A DNA stretch of 64,000 nucleotides from Symsagittifera roscoffensis. Taxonomy: Eukaryota; Xenacoelomorpha; Acoela; Convolutidae. The DNA lies in the NCBI RefSeq assembly GCF_963678635.1, contig NC_087062.1, positions 99,929,209-99,993,208 of the forward strand. The letters are read 5' to 3'. Each line of letters opens with the position of its first letter. The stretch's first letter is position 1. Below, piece after piece: positions 44,201-55,360 of the stretch. The position numbers were made by a program, and so were the translations under genes. The notes beneath the pieces were generated by a model. The model ran no database searches. It saw only the letters and a program-made list of their open reading frames with translations, and had not been told where the DNA came from.

Positions 44201-47200
44201 AAGTGAATAGTATTTGTACTTCTAATTTGCCGTACCTAATTTGGGGAGCCAGTTACAATAGAAAAAAACCAAAGAAAGTAGTGTAAACTTTGCGAAATTG
44301 TCGTTTTCCGGGTCAAAAGCATAATGTTAATAACTCGCAGTGGCTCGTTAAAAGTGGACTGAACTCGCGCGCTGCGCACGCACGTACGAAAGGGTGGCTG
44401 AAAAACGCCGACCAGCGAGAGTTAAGAAAATCAGGTGTTAAGAGTTTCGATGTCTCTTGGTGAGCGGCGGCGAAGTGGCTTATGTTTCGATCTCTCATTT
44501 GAAAGGTCAATTTTTGAACGAGATTGTGCCTACTCGATTCCTTGTCAATTTTCCGTCATAATTAGACTGAAAATAGGAAAAATCAAGAAAAAGTCCCAAC
44601 GCAGGCTTTGTTGAAATAGCTTTACCTAATCAAAGATAATATGTTCAGCTGTGCGTTAGGCTAGGTTATTGCAAAACAGTAGACTTTTTTCCCGTATGAA
44701 ACCTAGCTTATTAAATGATTTAATTAGTTACGCTTAAAATTGGCAAGCATTATCGAATCGGAACATAAATTTTTAACAACATCCCACTTCTACTGAATCA
44801 TTTTGTTTAGAACTAATTTGTCAACTCCATCATTCCGTCAACGCACCGACATGTTTTAAGCAGTTTTAAAATTTTCTTTCCATTCGAAAATCATTTGTTG
44901 ATTTTAAGGTTACTAACTGTGATTTTGCCGAATTTTTTTTTCCCAAGAGGTTTATTCGGTAACGGTTGCGGCTTACGTTACATCGGCTGAACTGCCCCAT
45001 ATTGCTTTGTTACAATGTTGAAATCGAGGAGTTATAAACCTAGAGGTAAATTCGAGACAAAGTCCTGAAGATTTTTTCAAACTTTCTTCAGTTTGGTGTC
45101 TTTTGTCTCAGTACTTCGGGTGGGGGGAGTTTATTAACTTCAGGGCAAATAATGTTTTAAAGCAGGAACTGTTATGTGCTTCGAGGGGGAGAGAGAGAGT
45201 TTATAAAAATCGAGGAGAATTTAGTTTTAAGCTCGAAATGTTTTATGACATTTTTTGGCTCAATTGGCCTGTTTTTTTTATTGTAGGTTTAGTTACTGCT
45301 TAATGTGTTTTGGCGATAAAACAAAAATAATGATTATATAACGATGAAAATGTTGTTCCCTGAAATGTTTGCCCCAAAATGAACTTCATTCGAGACAAAG
45401 TTCTAAGAATTTTTTGAACTGAATTCGGTTTGGTGTCTTTCGTTCCTTATCGTTTTTTTTGTGTGTGTCGGAAGTTGTGCGATGTTCTGCGTTGCTTCTA
45501 TGTCAAATCTCTTATGTTAGTCTTGGCAATGATGGAAGTGAAGACAGTTTTGGCCGTTTTTCTGTTTTTTTAAAGCAAAAAATCTTCGAATTTGTACGCT
45601 CTAACTTGATTGTTCTTGCGCTTGATTTCGTAAGCGTCAATTAACGTAGTTTACACTCTTATATAGATCGCGATTTTTGTTGGTTTTTTTCAGGAAGGGT
45701 TTTTGTTCAGGCTCTAATTTTCTTTTTTTTGCGTTTTGATTTTGATTTCTTTTTAAGTTTAGTTCATTTTTGTGTTAAAAGGAAAGCCAACTTTAATATC
45801 GAACAGCGAAAGTGTAGAAGTCACGAAGAACGTAATTCCTTCTAATTTCGAAAATGGAATTTAATTATCAGATTTCCCAGCGAAATAAAAAAATTTACCT
45901 ATTGATCCTGTTTATTCAATTAATTATATCAAAAAAAATAGTCAATTGAAATTTGTTTTTAAAATTCAAACAGCTTTAAGGACATCTATTTTTTTTCGAA
46001 AGTTGAGATTTTTTCAAAGACAGCATTTCAGTGTTTTTTTTCTATTTACTTGCGTTTATTGACTATTTCTTACAATTTTCTGATAGCTATGTTGACTTTT
46101 GTAGAGTTAAATTCAGTTCATTTGTTAAAGGGAAAGCAAATAACGCTATCTGAAGTCAAAAGTGAAAATGATGAGAAATGTGATTGACCTACCAGTTTCG
46201 AAAGTGGATTTCAAGTTAACATCTTGTGGAATAAATAATCTCCCATTGAATTTGAATCAGTCGTCAATTTTTATTGCTTTCTTCGTACTTTTGCGGTCTT
46301 TATTTACCGGACGTTTTTTCTAGCAAGAGTTGGTTCAATTTTTTCGATATTTTTATAAAAAGGGCCGTTGAATTAGGTGAAACAATGGTAGAGGGAGCGG
46401 TAGTAATAGCCAAAGCAATTTAAAGTAGATTTTAATTTGTTGGAGGTAAGCCTCTATTGAAAAATCGAAAAAATCAGACCCTTTTTCTCGTTATGCAGAG
46501 AGCTCTTTTTTTTAAAGTTCCAAATCAGGGTCAATGGAGTTTTAGTATGATATCTAACTCGACACCCTACGAGCTTTCTTTGAGGTAGCAAAATCAAGAA
46601 GAATAAAAAACACCCGCCATGGTTTCTATTACTAACAGCTACTAATAACAGTTCAGCAAAATGCTGAATTAAGAAGGACCTATAGTGGATCTTATCAAAG
46701 AATGGCTCTTCGCTCTGAATTAGTCTAACAAGCTTAAAGTTCATACCTCTTTTTCTCGTCACTGTGACAGTTTTTCTGTCATTTAAGTTTGAAGCTGAAA
46801 TCACGGCTAAAACGGCTTTTATATAATATATCACGCAACTTCGTGTGACGTTTTTTTTTGGGCGGGGGGGGGGGGGGGGGGGGCGTTTGATTGTGCATGA
46901 AAGAAGCAACTGGCTGAAAATTTTTTCCTTCGTGTGATCGGAACAATGAAATTCAAAATAATTTTGAACTTGGTATTCGAACTTAAACTTAGATTTTAGT
47001 AAAAACGAAAGTGCTCAATAGATTCGTTTGAGGCTTTCTGGAGTAGATTCACATATCACTTGAAGAGATAACCCGCATGGGGGGTATTGAAAGATAAATG
47101 GTGTGATTGTGCAGCTATATACTGTTAGTAATCTGATCTTTTTCGGTTTTTCTCTGTCTTCTTCTGTATCTCATAACATGAGTGTCTCTATCATTGCAAC

Positions 47201-50200
47201 TTTTCAAGATAATTATCCTAAGCACATGCTCCTAAGTGGGAGCTTCTCATGATGCAGGGGCCGAATGATGAAGTATTTAGCAGAAAATTAGCAGAAAATG
47301 AAATATAGCATGTACAGTTTGTGTAGATACAACAAATTTGGTCTTTTATTTTTCAAGTGTTCTTTAATTGGTATCCCTGGTTGACCAAAAATGCTTATCA
47401 TACAACTTTCTTATATGGAAAATTTGCATCTCAAACAATTTCGTACAAATCTATAGGTACAGAAAATTGTAGGAACTTTTTCTGATATGTCATTGATCTG
47501 GCAATGTTTGAAAATTCATTTATCTGCAATCTGCTAATTTTGTAATCGGTTAGTATTTATTTTTGAGGTATGGATTTATTTGCTTGTTTTGAGATTTTTG
47601 CGATTGTTTTGAGATTTTTGCATACTCAACCTTGAATGTCTGAATTAATTTCCAATTTCGGTCCCTCCATCATGAGGGATCCACCCTTCATTTTTATTTA
47701 CTGTTTTTTTTTTCAAAAAAAAAAACGGTTCCGATTTTTTAGAAATTAATTGCTATCCAGTTATGCGGTAAAAAAAAATATGGCAAGAATTGATGTTTGG
47801 ACCAGAATTTAGGTGTGTGATACATTTTTGAAACAGTTGAAACGTTCCTTCATTTTGGCTCAAGATGTGCATGCATGTTTGTGATCATTTATTTCGTTTC
47901 TAATTTAGACAAGGGGCAGAAGCTGGTGATCTCGGATGAGATGATTGAGGAAGGGGCAGTGCAGACAGCAGAGCAGGGACTGCAGGCGGCCGAGAGGATC
48001 GGCTTCCCAGTCATGATCAAGGCCTCGGGGGGAGGAGGGGGCAAGGGCATTCGCAAGGTGGAGGCCAGGGAGGACTTCCTCAACCGCTTCAGAGCAGTCC
48101 AGGCCGAGTTCCCCGGCTCTCCCGTCTTCATCATGAAGATGGCCACCAACACCAGACACATCGAAGTGCAAATAATCGCAGATAAACACGGTCGGTCCAA
48201 TTCTCTCGCATAAATTAATTTGACCTGTTTCTGATACATTGGTCCAATTTTCAGCCTCATTGTTTGACTGTACGTTTTTTCTCACGAGAAAAACTAAATA
48301 TGCCCAGTTAGCCATCCCCCAATTTTCTCGATGCTAGGTGTTCTTATTAGTTTATACTTAGCTGTCTGAAATCTGGTGACGTAATACGTGTGTGAAAGCG
48401 AATTGAATATGGCTTTGCATTTCAGGAAATGCAATATCTCTATTCAGCCGTGACTGCTCAATTCAGAGGCGTCATCAGAAGATAATTGAAGAGGCGCCGG
48501 CAGTGGTGGCAGAGCCAGAGGTATTCATGGAAATGGAAAGAGCTGCCGTGGCATTGGCCAAAGCGGTCGGCTATGTCAATGCGGGGACAGTCGAGTACCT
48601 GTACACGGACGAGGGCTTCTACTTCCTGGAACTGAACCCTAGGTTGCAAGTGGAACATCCTTGTACAGAAATGGTCGCAGATGTCAATTTGCCCGCACTG
48701 CAGTTACAGGTTGCTATGGGAATTTCTCTCCACCGCATCAAAGACATTCGACTCCTATATAGAGAATCGCCGTATGCCGATAGCACGATCGATTTTGACA
48801 ATCCTGCAGTTTACCCGCAGCCTAAAGGTCACGTGATTGCCTGTCGAATTACGAGCGAGAATCCGGACGAGGGCTTCAAACCCAACTCGGGATCTCTGAA
48901 TGAGTTGAACTTCAAGAGCAGCAAGCATGTTTGGGGGTACTTTTCGGTCAGTGGATCGGGGGGAGTGCATCAGTTTGCTGACTCGCAGTTTGGACACTGT
49001 TTTGCATTCGGAGACACGAGGAACGATGCCATTTCGAACATGGTGATGGCGTTGAAGGAACTGTCGATCAGAGGGGATTTCAGCACCACTGTCGACTACC
49101 TGATCACGTTGCTCCAGACGGACGACTTCATCGAGAATCTCTTCGACACTAACTGGCTGGACAACAGAATCGCCAACAATGTCACTGCAGCCAAGCCAGC
49201 TTTGATGCCAGCACTGGTGGCCACCGCAATTCTCATAGCGGACGATGAGATCATGAACAACCACTCGCATTACAGAAGTTGTCTGGAAAGAGGCCAAGTG
49301 TTGCCGCCGTCAAACCTAGACGCATACAAATGTGTGGAGTTGATTCACGACTCAGTCAAGTATAAAATTGAAGTAACGTTGTTGAACCCGACTGAATACA
49401 TTGTTCAGCTGAATGACTCATCCAATGTGGTCAGGTTCCACAGACTGAATGATGGGGGACTACTGCTCTCGCTGGAGGACAACACTAGCTACACGGCATA
49501 CATGAAGGAAAGTGTGGATTCTTACCGGCTGCAGTTGAACAACCAGACTATAACGTTCGACAAGGAAAACGACCCCACTTTGCTGAGGGCCCCATCGGCA
49601 GGGAAACTTGTGGAATACCTTGTGGAAGAGAACGAAAAGATATCCATCGGCACTCCATACGCTACGATTGAAGTCATGAAGATGTTGATGACCCTCACGT
49701 GTAATATGGCCGGCAAAATCAAATTCGTCAAGCGACCCGGAACTATTCTCTCTCCGGGAATGCTGATAGCCGAAATCGAAATGGATGACAGCGCTTCGTT
49801 CCAACAGGCGAAGCTCTTTGACGGCCGCTTAGGAATCGTGCATCCACAAACAAAGTCAATGACGTCAGCCAAACCAAATGATGTTTACAAGCAAAGCTTG
49901 AGGAGTCTGGAGTACATAATGGACGGATATTGCATGCCAGAGCCCTTGTTTACAGACCACTACAGCAAACAGCTGTCGAGATTGATTAAAAGTCTGCGGG
50001 ATCCGACGTTGCCACTTCTGGAAATGCAGGACGTCCTTAATACCATGTCTGGAAGGCTGAACCCAGGTCTAGATGTGGCCATTAGGCGTGAGTTGCAGAA
50101 GTACGTGTCAAACTTGAACGCTGCTTTATGTCAGTTCCCCACGAACAAAATAGTGACACTGATAGACGAGTTCATGGCGACGAATATCAAGAGCAAAACG

Positions 50201-53200
50201 GACCGTGACTTGTTTGTTCAAAACACTCAGCCTATTGTACAGGTAGCGACCAAATTCAAAGAGGGCCTGCGTGGAAATGCAGTGGCCACCTTCACAGCCC
50301 TGTTTGTGCGATACCTCTCAGTAGAGGAGAACTTCCAAATATACCACCTGGAGAAGTCGGTGAAGAGGATGCGCGAATCAGACATGAGCACTGATGTGGT
50401 GATGAGCTACATCAGATCACACGCGCAGGTGAACCGAAGGAACCAAGTGGTCATTGCTCTCTTCGACGCATTCGCCAAACACTTCCACCATCTCATTCCC
50501 AAACTCAAGTCCGTATTCGTCAGATTCACCGAGCTCAATCAGCCGGTGAATAACAAAGTGGCGCTAAAAGCTAGAAAGGCGCTGATCAGCTTGTACCAGC
50601 CCAGCTACGAGAGTAGAAAGAACACTCTCGAGGCCGTCTTCATCAAGATCCTCGACTCGGCGTCCTTCATTGACAAAGTGGCCACTACAGAATTATACGA
50701 TCTCATCAATCAAGACATGGCCATTTTCGACGTGCTGCCGGCCTTCTTTTTCCACTCCAACTTACAAATAGCTTTCTTGTCCCTCGAGGTTTATATCAGG
50801 AGGTCTTATATTGCGTACGAAGTGCACAGTATGAGTCATGAGCAGCTGGACGATTCGATTCCGATGACTGTTTTCGAATTCAGTCTGCCCAAGTTCCACC
50901 CCAACAGACATCGCATGTTCCGCAGTCCAAGCATCATCAGCGACAATTTCTTCCCCGAAACCGACAGCACTGGCGAGAACAATATCTACGACAGAGTGGG
51001 AGTCATGGCTGCCTTTCCGAGTATTGATGTCATGAAAAAATTTGTTGCAAGTGTGATCCAAACATTCCCAGATCGAGAGCACGAGGGTTTGTATGCATCT
51101 GCGGCGCCCTTGTTCCGTGAGCTGGATCGTCCTTCGAAGCCTAAGGAGCCCATTCATATCTTGAACTTCATGGTGAAGGAGCAGGAAGAAGTGCAAGACT
51201 CCGAGTTGGTTCAGATCCTGCAGCAGATCTGCTCAGAAAACCTGAAAATGTTTTTGCAGTACAATGTGCGAAGGTGCACATTCATGGTATTTCCAAAGAC
51301 GCCAAAAAGTATGGACTACCCTGCAAGGTTTTTCACCTTTAGATCCAGCAGTATTCTGGAGTATGAAAGAGCTTTCAACCTGCATAAAAGTGGAAGTGAT
51401 CCATCATTGCGTGAAGTAAAATTCGCCGAGGATACATTGTACCGTCACTTGGAACCAGCGATGGCGTTCCAGCTTGAAATTCATCGAATGAGGAACTATG
51501 ATTTAAGGATTCTGCCGAGTAACAATTTGAGACTCCACATTTATTTAGCCAAAGCTAAAACTGAAACAGGAAGTAAAGATTGCAGGTTCTTTTTGCGAGC
51601 AATTGTTAGACACGCTAGTTTGAAGACCTCTGCATCCGCCACGGAGTATTTAAAGAGTGAAGCTGAGAAGTTGTTGTTGGAAGCGTTGGATGAGCTAGAG
51701 CTGCATTGTCACAATGCCGACAACCCGAAAACAGATTGCAACCATATCTTCTTCAATTTCGTCCCCACTGTCCTCATTGACCCGGCATTTGTAGAGTCCT
51801 ACGTGCGAGACATGATTGAGAAGTTCGGGCTCCGCCTGTGGCGACGACGGGTGCTGTGCGCCGAGTTGAAGTTCATGATTCGTCCGACAGAGGACTCGGA
51901 GCCGATTCCCATTCGAGTCACTGTTGATAACGAGTCAGGATTCGTATTGAAACTTCACACGTACAGAGAACGACTGGACACGGCTACAGGCAACATCATA
52001 TTCCAATCATGGTCCAAACATGACTCAGGACCGATGGAAGGCATGTCTATCGGAACTGCGTATCTGACCAAGAACCATCTGCAATCGAAGAGATTTGCCG
52101 CGCAAACTCATGGAACTGGGACTACCTATGTGTACGACTACCCCACAGTGCTGCAGAACATAATCGCACAGCAGTGGGAAGATTTCAACAGGCAACACAG
52201 TCAAGTCAAAGTTCCAAAGACTGTGCTCAAGTGTCAAGAATTGGTGCTTAACACAAGTAATGAGTTGGTTTCAATCAACAGAAACCCAGCAGAGAACACT
52301 ATCGGAATGGTGGCGTGGCGAATGACATTGATGACTCCGGAATGTCCTCAAGGACGAGAAATAGTTTTCATTGCGAACGATATTACATTCCAACTTGGCT
52401 CATTTGGCGTTGCGGAGGACAATTTGTTTAAAAAGGCTTCAGAACTTAGTAGGAAACTGAAAATTCCGAGATTATACGTTTCAGCCAATAGTGGTGCGAG
52501 AATTGGGCTTGCAAACGAGTTAAAATCGCTTTTCCGAGTGGCTTGGGATGATCCGAAGAAACCAGAGCGTGGGTTCAAGTACATCTATCTGACTCCCAGC
52601 GACTATAAGAAGATCAGTTCCAGCGACTCCGTTGAAACGGAGTTGATCGAAGATAACGGAGAGTCGAGATACAAGATCACCGCTATCATCGGCAAAGATC
52701 CCGGACTGGGAGTGGAGAACCTGCAAGGAAGTGGCCTGATTGCGGGAGAGACGTCACAGGCGTATCAAGATGTGGTGACTTATAGCATTGTGACTTGCAG
52801 AGCAATTGGAATCGGTTCGTATCTAGTGCGGCTTGGACAGCGAGTGATCCAAGTGGACAATTCGAATATCATTTTGACTGGATATGCCGCATTGAATAAG
52901 CTGCTAGGGAGAGAAGTGTACAGTGACAACAGCCAGTTGGGAGGAACGCAAGTGATGCATTTTAACGGTGTATCGCACTGCATTGCAGATAATGACCACG
53001 AAGCGCTGAAAAAGTTTGTGCTTTGGCTGTCATTTGTGCCTGCTTGCAAGAGTGGCGATCCACCTCTTCTCCCGGAATCGGATCCTGTGGACCGTGAGGT
53101 TGATTTCATCCCCTCAAAGCAGCCCTACGACCCCAGACACATGATAGCTGGAAAACATAATCACGACGGCTCATTTCAAAAAGGCTTCCTCGATGTGGGA

Positions 53201-55188
53201 TCCTTCGACGAAATCATGGCCCCATGGGCGCCAACAGTTGTCACAGGACGGGGACGTATAGGTGGCATGCCTATTGGAGTAATTGCCGTGGAAACAAGGA
53301 CTGTAGATGTCGAGACTCCCGCAGATCCCGCAAATCCAACTTCAGAATCAAAAATCCAATCGCAAGCTGGACAAGTGTGGTATCCCGACTCGGCGTATAA
53401 AACAGCCCAGGTGATAAAGGATTTCAACCACGAGGAGCTGCCAATCATGGTGTTTGCAAACTGGCGAGGCTTTTCAGGAGGCATGAAAGACATGTTTGAC
53501 CAAGTGCTCAAGTTCGGATCCTACATAGTTGATGAACTGAGACAATGTAGCCAACCTGTGCTGATTTACATCCCACCTTACGCGGAGCTGAGAGGAGGAG
53601 CGTGGGTGGTAATTGATCCTTCGATCAACTACCAGGTGATGGAAATGTACGCAGATCCCAACAGTCGAGGAGGTGTGTTGGAGCCGGAAGGTACTGTGGA
53701 AATTAAGTTCAAATGGAAGGACATCAAGTTAGCGATGAGGCGAGTGGACGACACGTACAGGAGATTGGAAGACCAGTTGGCAAATGCGGACTTGACAGCG
53801 GAGGCGAAAGCAGAGCTAGAAGCGAGCCTCAAACGACGTGAGGAAGTGTTGGGATCTGTGTACCATTCGATCGCAGTTCACTTCGCCGACTTGCACGACA
53901 CGCCAGCCCGAATGATGAAGAAGGACGTGATCAACGACATAGTGGACTGGAAAACTTCCAGAAAGTTCTTCTACTGGAGGTTCAAAAGACTCTCTCTCAA
54001 GAACATATTCTTCCGTAGAATTGTGCATACGTGAGTCTATTTACACTCTCTGCTTTTGAATATGCTCAATGTTTAAAAACAGATTTTATCAGTAAAGAAG
54101 AGCGAAAAATAGATTAGGAAGTTCGAGTGAAGTATTTACAAGAAACGAAGCGCAACATGGACAGTTCGATTTAGCTTTAGTCTTGTTTATTTAACCCTTT
54201 TTGTTTTGAGTTTTCTGTTGTTCTATACTGACCCTTTGGTTGACTTGATTCGTATTTTCCATTTCAAAGGTGGCTGAAGTAAGTGTTGAATACAAACCTT
54301 AGTTTCTGGAGTGAAAATTATCTGTTCTCCAATTCGTATTGGTTTTGGGTTAATTGATTATTGTTTTAATCAGTTCTACTCCATGTCTCAAGTTCTGGGG
54401 TTATCTCTCCTGGCTAGGGTACCAAATGTTTGCCTCAAGCTATCAGCTATCAAAAACAGACCCCCAAATTGATGCATTACGTTGGCTTGTTCAGAAGTTT
54501 TTTGTTGCAGTCACTTTGTAAAACTTAAGTTTGGTTGTTGTGCAATTGCACAAGTCTCTAGCAGTAACATTTTTTAAAAACAAAATTTGACCGAAAAAAA
54601 AGTTTTTAGAATCAGACTGCCTTTAAAGTATACAAATTCAGACTTAAATTTTGATTTCATGCTTGGCTTAGGCAAATATCTCGGAAGCAATTCTCGTCGA
54701 TGATGCAGAGATGGTTCCTGGAAGCAAAAGGGGCCATGAGTATATCCAGCTGGACCAATGATGAAGAGGTTGCGAGATGGCTGCAGGGCGAACTGGACCA
54801 GGAAGTGGCCACAGGAAGCTGTCTGATCTCGAGGAACATCATGGACATTCGCCACCACAGCATCGTGCATAAGGTGAAAGAGATCATAGAACTGGAGCAG
54901 CCCAAAGTGTCCTTGGGGGGCACAGTGTTTGACCTGCAGCCGGGCAGTGGGGTGCCTATAGACTTGAGTCCTGTAGGACCCAGTGGAGCAGTTCCAGAGA
55001 GTCCAGGAGCGACGATGGCATCCGTGGATTCAAACAGTGGCAAGTTTGTAGACTTGGTTGAGGACACTGTCGCACAGCTGTTGCAGTTCCTCCCGCCCAA
55101 CAGGCGCGCCAAGTTCCAGGGCCCCCAAACCTCCAAGTCCCTGGATGAAGTGGAAGAAGAAGTTGCCGATGTCACTGCTTCTGACTGA
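31715..55188 (+). CDS. ACACA: acetyl-CoA carboxylase (six exons)
   Basis: Multidomain animal ACC, which makes malonyl-CoA from acetyl-CoA, bicarbonate and ATP for fatty-acid synthesis and elongation. Exons are 31715-32296, 40811-40971, 42614-42975, 47909-48190, 48426-54030 and 54672-55188. Phases are 0,2,1,1,2, and the joined length is exactly 2503 codons including TGA (human ACC1 2346, ACC2 about 2458). The domain order is a disordered N-terminus with a possible AMPK site, biotin carboxylase (exons 2-5), biotin carrier with Lys881 in EVMKM, the central domain, and carboxyltransferase. All introns are GT-AG. No mitochondrial anchor is seen at the N-terminus, so a cytosolic ACC1-type enzyme is likely. 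This is the only ACC in the window. Confidence 0.96.
32476..32523 (+). CDS. candidate 48-base cassette exon of ACC
   Basis: Flanked by TTTTTAACCAG at its 5' side and GTTTGT at its 3' side. It is open, phase 0 at both ends and 16 codons long (begins TYPWTRTG), so it could be inserted between exons 1 and 2 without shifting the frame. ACC genes in other animals have small alternative exons. Nothing else supports this one. Confidence 0.25.
33042..33056 (+). repeat. target-site duplication, 5' side of the LINE
   Basis: CATGCTTAACGAAAG, 15 bp, identical to 36827-36841. Confidence 0.95.
33112..33852 (+). pseudogene. LINE N-terminal part: 2A-like motif, PHD finger, start of endonuclease
   Basis: From the first ATG inside the element (33112). 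A Leu/Ile-rich stretch of about 10 residues leads into [10 protein letters not shown] at 33238-33270. This resembles the ribosome-skipping 2A motif (DxExNPGP) known from several CR1-like and Ingi-type LINEs, but Gly and Asn replace the usual Asp and Glu. Next comes a C4HC3 PHD-like finger (CSPC ... CHIC ... HLKC ... CPTC, 33279-33415), a Pro/Asn/Ser-rich spacer, and the first endonuclease block [11 protein letters not shown] with QETKL. The frame then meets a stop because of a one-base slip near 33825. Confidence 0.85.
33830..36814 (+). pseudogene. LINE endonuclease remainder and reverse transcriptase
   Basis: 994 codons. Endonuclease: [21 protein letters not shown] (catalytic Asp and Asn) and [12 protein letters not shown], the closing SDH motif. 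[45 protein letters not shown] and SYADD (35651-35662). After RT come a thumb region, [17 protein letters not shown], and a C-terminal CPTC ... HLFNC zinc knuckle. It is uninterrupted to TAA at 36812-36814. All catalytic residues are present; only the slip at its 5' end breaks the full protein. Confidence 0.93.
36827..36841 (+). repeat. target-site duplication, 3' side of the LINE
   Basis: Identical to 33042-33056 and directly after the (CAA)n tail. Confidence 0.95.
36940..37960. repeat. degenerate tandem array, roughly 120-200-bp units
   Basis: Phrases such as TTTTCGAGATATGACG, CCCTGTAGT(T/C)GGG(T/G)GCTG and CTGCTCAAATC recur five or six times in the same order with variable spacing. The units are old and diverged. 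Confidence 0.7.
39268..39681. mobile_element. MITE with about 90-bp terminal inverted repeats and 9-bp target duplication
   Basis: 414 bp, ends GGTG...CACC, flanked by AATGTATCG at 39259-39267 and 39682-39690. The terminal repeats contain CATAGGTTCCAAAATAAAAAA(T/C)CAGTCGCATAAGTTCC-type sequence, and the right arm has one extra internal copy of that phrase. The centre is GC-rich with palindromes (GCCGCGAAGCGGC, GCGCGTAGCGCGC). A 9-bp duplication is typical of Mutator-like elements. No transposase is encoded. Confidence 0.88.
39883..40257. mobile_element. second foldback element with 31-bp terminal inverted repeats
   Basis: Arms 39883-39913 and 40227-40257 pair at 29 of 31 positions around the shared core GACGGGACTTCAAGCCGAA. 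A second GGGACTTCAGG half follows inside the right arm. No clear target duplication is visible and it encodes nothing. It is probably non-autonomous. Confidence 0.75.
40719..40791 (+). tRNA. tRNA-Thr, anticodon CGU
   Basis: 73 bases. The acceptor stem GGCTCTG/CAGAGCC has discriminator T. The D arm is GCA...TGC and the anticodon stem CCTGT/ACAGG has loop CTCGTAA (anticodon CGT, reads ACG). The T arm is GTTGG/CCGAC with loop TTCGAAT. Internal Pol III promoters are perfect: A box TAGCATAGTGG and B box GGTTCGAATCC. The first T run downstream (TTTT at 40796-40799, then TTTTT) is a good terminator. There is no intron and no encoded CCA, as expected for eukaryotes. The gene sits on the sense strand of ACC intron 1 and ends 19 bases before exon 2. 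Confidence 0.95.
40811..40971 (+). CDS. ACACA: ACC exon 2, start of biotin carboxylase
   Basis: 161 bases between TTTTGTTTTTCTTAG/GAT and ATCAA/GTAAGT. It encodes [31 protein letters not shown] and [15 protein letters not shown], the highly conserved first strand-loop-helix of biotin carboxylase. Confidence 0.95.
40972..42613 (+). other. ACC intron 2
   Basis: 1642 bp, phase 2. It contains the inverted repeat block 41218-41652, homopolymer G tracts (G11 at 41505-41515, G17 at 41619-41635, about G12 near 41879) and C17 at 42266-42282, and a palindrome GGCGCCCAAGGCGCC near 42132. The segment 42060-42170 has a diverged relative at 55490-55600. Confidence 0.7.
41218..41652. repeat. interleaved inverted copies of a short dispersed repeat
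   Basis: The order is X, Y, reverse-X, reverse-Y. X (41218-41305) is complementary to 41415-41504, and Y (41306-41424) to 41530-41652. Shared phrases are GGCGTGGTGAAC, CGTAACATCACGCATTTAGCCG and GGAAAAGAGCC. A single X plus reverse-Y copy is at 28330-28530. Confidence 0.75.
42614..42975 (+). CDS. ACACA: ACC exon 3, biotin carboxylase
   Basis: 362 bases from GCGTAG/GTTTG to TTTTGG/GTAAAT. It encodes [68 protein letters not shown] and PTLPWSGS, all hallmark animal ACC biotin-carboxylase segments. Confidence 0.95.
44041..44105 (-). repeat. tRNA-like repeat, reversed
   Basis: On the - strand it reads a tRNA-like segment with GGTTCAAATCCCAATG as B box. The 5' half is diverged. It is a SINE head or pseudo-tRNA. 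Confidence 0.4.
45645..46105 (+). repeat. dispersed AT-rich repeat, copy C
   Basis: Same order of phrases and same orientation as copies A and B: ACTCTTATATAGATCG, TTTTGATTTCTTTTTAAG, CACGAAGAACGT, TTAATTATCAGATTTCCCAGCGAAATAAA, CTATTGATCC. Confidence 0.75.
46864..46883 (+). repeat. G20 homopolymer
   Basis: Twenty consecutive G in ACC intron 3, the longest of several G or C tracts in these introns. It is a candidate quadruplex and a likely sequencing-length uncertainty. Confidence 0.95.
47909..48190 (+). CDS. ACACA: ACC exon 4, ATP-grasp part of biotin carboxylase
   Basis: 282 bases from TAATTTAG/ACAAG to AACACG/GTCGGT. It encodes the ATP-grasp glycine loop [40 protein letters not shown]. 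The donor GTCGGT is weak, but reading joins exactly to exon 5 (DKHG/NAISLF). Confidence 0.95.
48426..54030 (+). CDS. ACACA: ACC exon 5, giant exon with most of the enzyme
   Basis: 5605 bases from CATTTCAG/GAAATG to CATAC/GTGAGT, about residues 463-2331. It completes biotin carboxylase ([29 protein letters not shown]), contains the biotin carrier with the acceptor Lys in EVMKM (codon 49679-49681), the long central domain with [10 protein letters not shown] in place of the vertebrate Ser-rich loop, and the carboxyltransferase ([15 protein letters not shown]-like [51 protein letters not shown]). An uninterrupted exon of this size is unusual for an ACC gene. Confidence 0.97.
54031..54671 (+). other. 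ACC intron 5
   Basis: 641 bp, phase 2, AT-rich, with no repeats or genes recognised. The donor GTGAGT is strong; the acceptor is GCTTGGCTTAG. Confidence 0.8.
54672..55188 (+). CDS. ACACA: ACC exon 6, C-terminus
   Basis: 517 bases including TGA at 55186-55188. It begins [15 protein letters not shown], the conserved carboxyltransferase C-terminal helix (human LRRWFVE), then WLQGEL and [12 protein letters not shown]. The last 90 residues are a family-variable Gly/Pro/Ser and acidic tail, longer than in human. Confidence 0.92.
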
Positions 55189-55354
55189 AAATTGCTTTAA
55201 CTAAACATGAAATTGTATAAAATTGAAATATGTATAGCTGAGAAATGTGATAGAGCATTTGTTCAGTCGTTAATTGATTTACATTTTACACCAATATCTG
55301 ACTAGTTCATACTAGTACAACGCTCAGGTAAACGTATGTTTTTTATTAAGCGTT

Positions 55355-55360
55355 AATAAA
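55355..55360 (+). terminator. ACC polyadenylation signal
   Basis: AATAAA 167 bases after the stop codon, followed about 30 bases later by a T-rich and GT-rich stretch. It is the only canonical hexamer near the gene end. Confidence 0.7.

Larger units (their letters stand above)
42976..47908 (+). other. ACC intron 3
   Basis: 4933 bp, phase 1. It contains a purine-rich G tract (43060-43090), a reversed tRNA-like repeat (44041-44105), dispersed repeat copy C (45645-46105) with a diverged follow-on to about 46330, and a G20 homopolymer (46864-46883). I see no gene in the rest. Confidence 0.7.

Noticed and set aside
46454-46909. 151-codon - strand frame in ACC intron 3
   Set aside because: It begins at a G20 homopolymer, has no recognisable motif and lies in repeat-like AT-rich DNA.
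48755-53832. Several 60-180-codon - strand frames opposite ACC exon 5
   Set aside because: Shadows of the conserved ACC coding strand.
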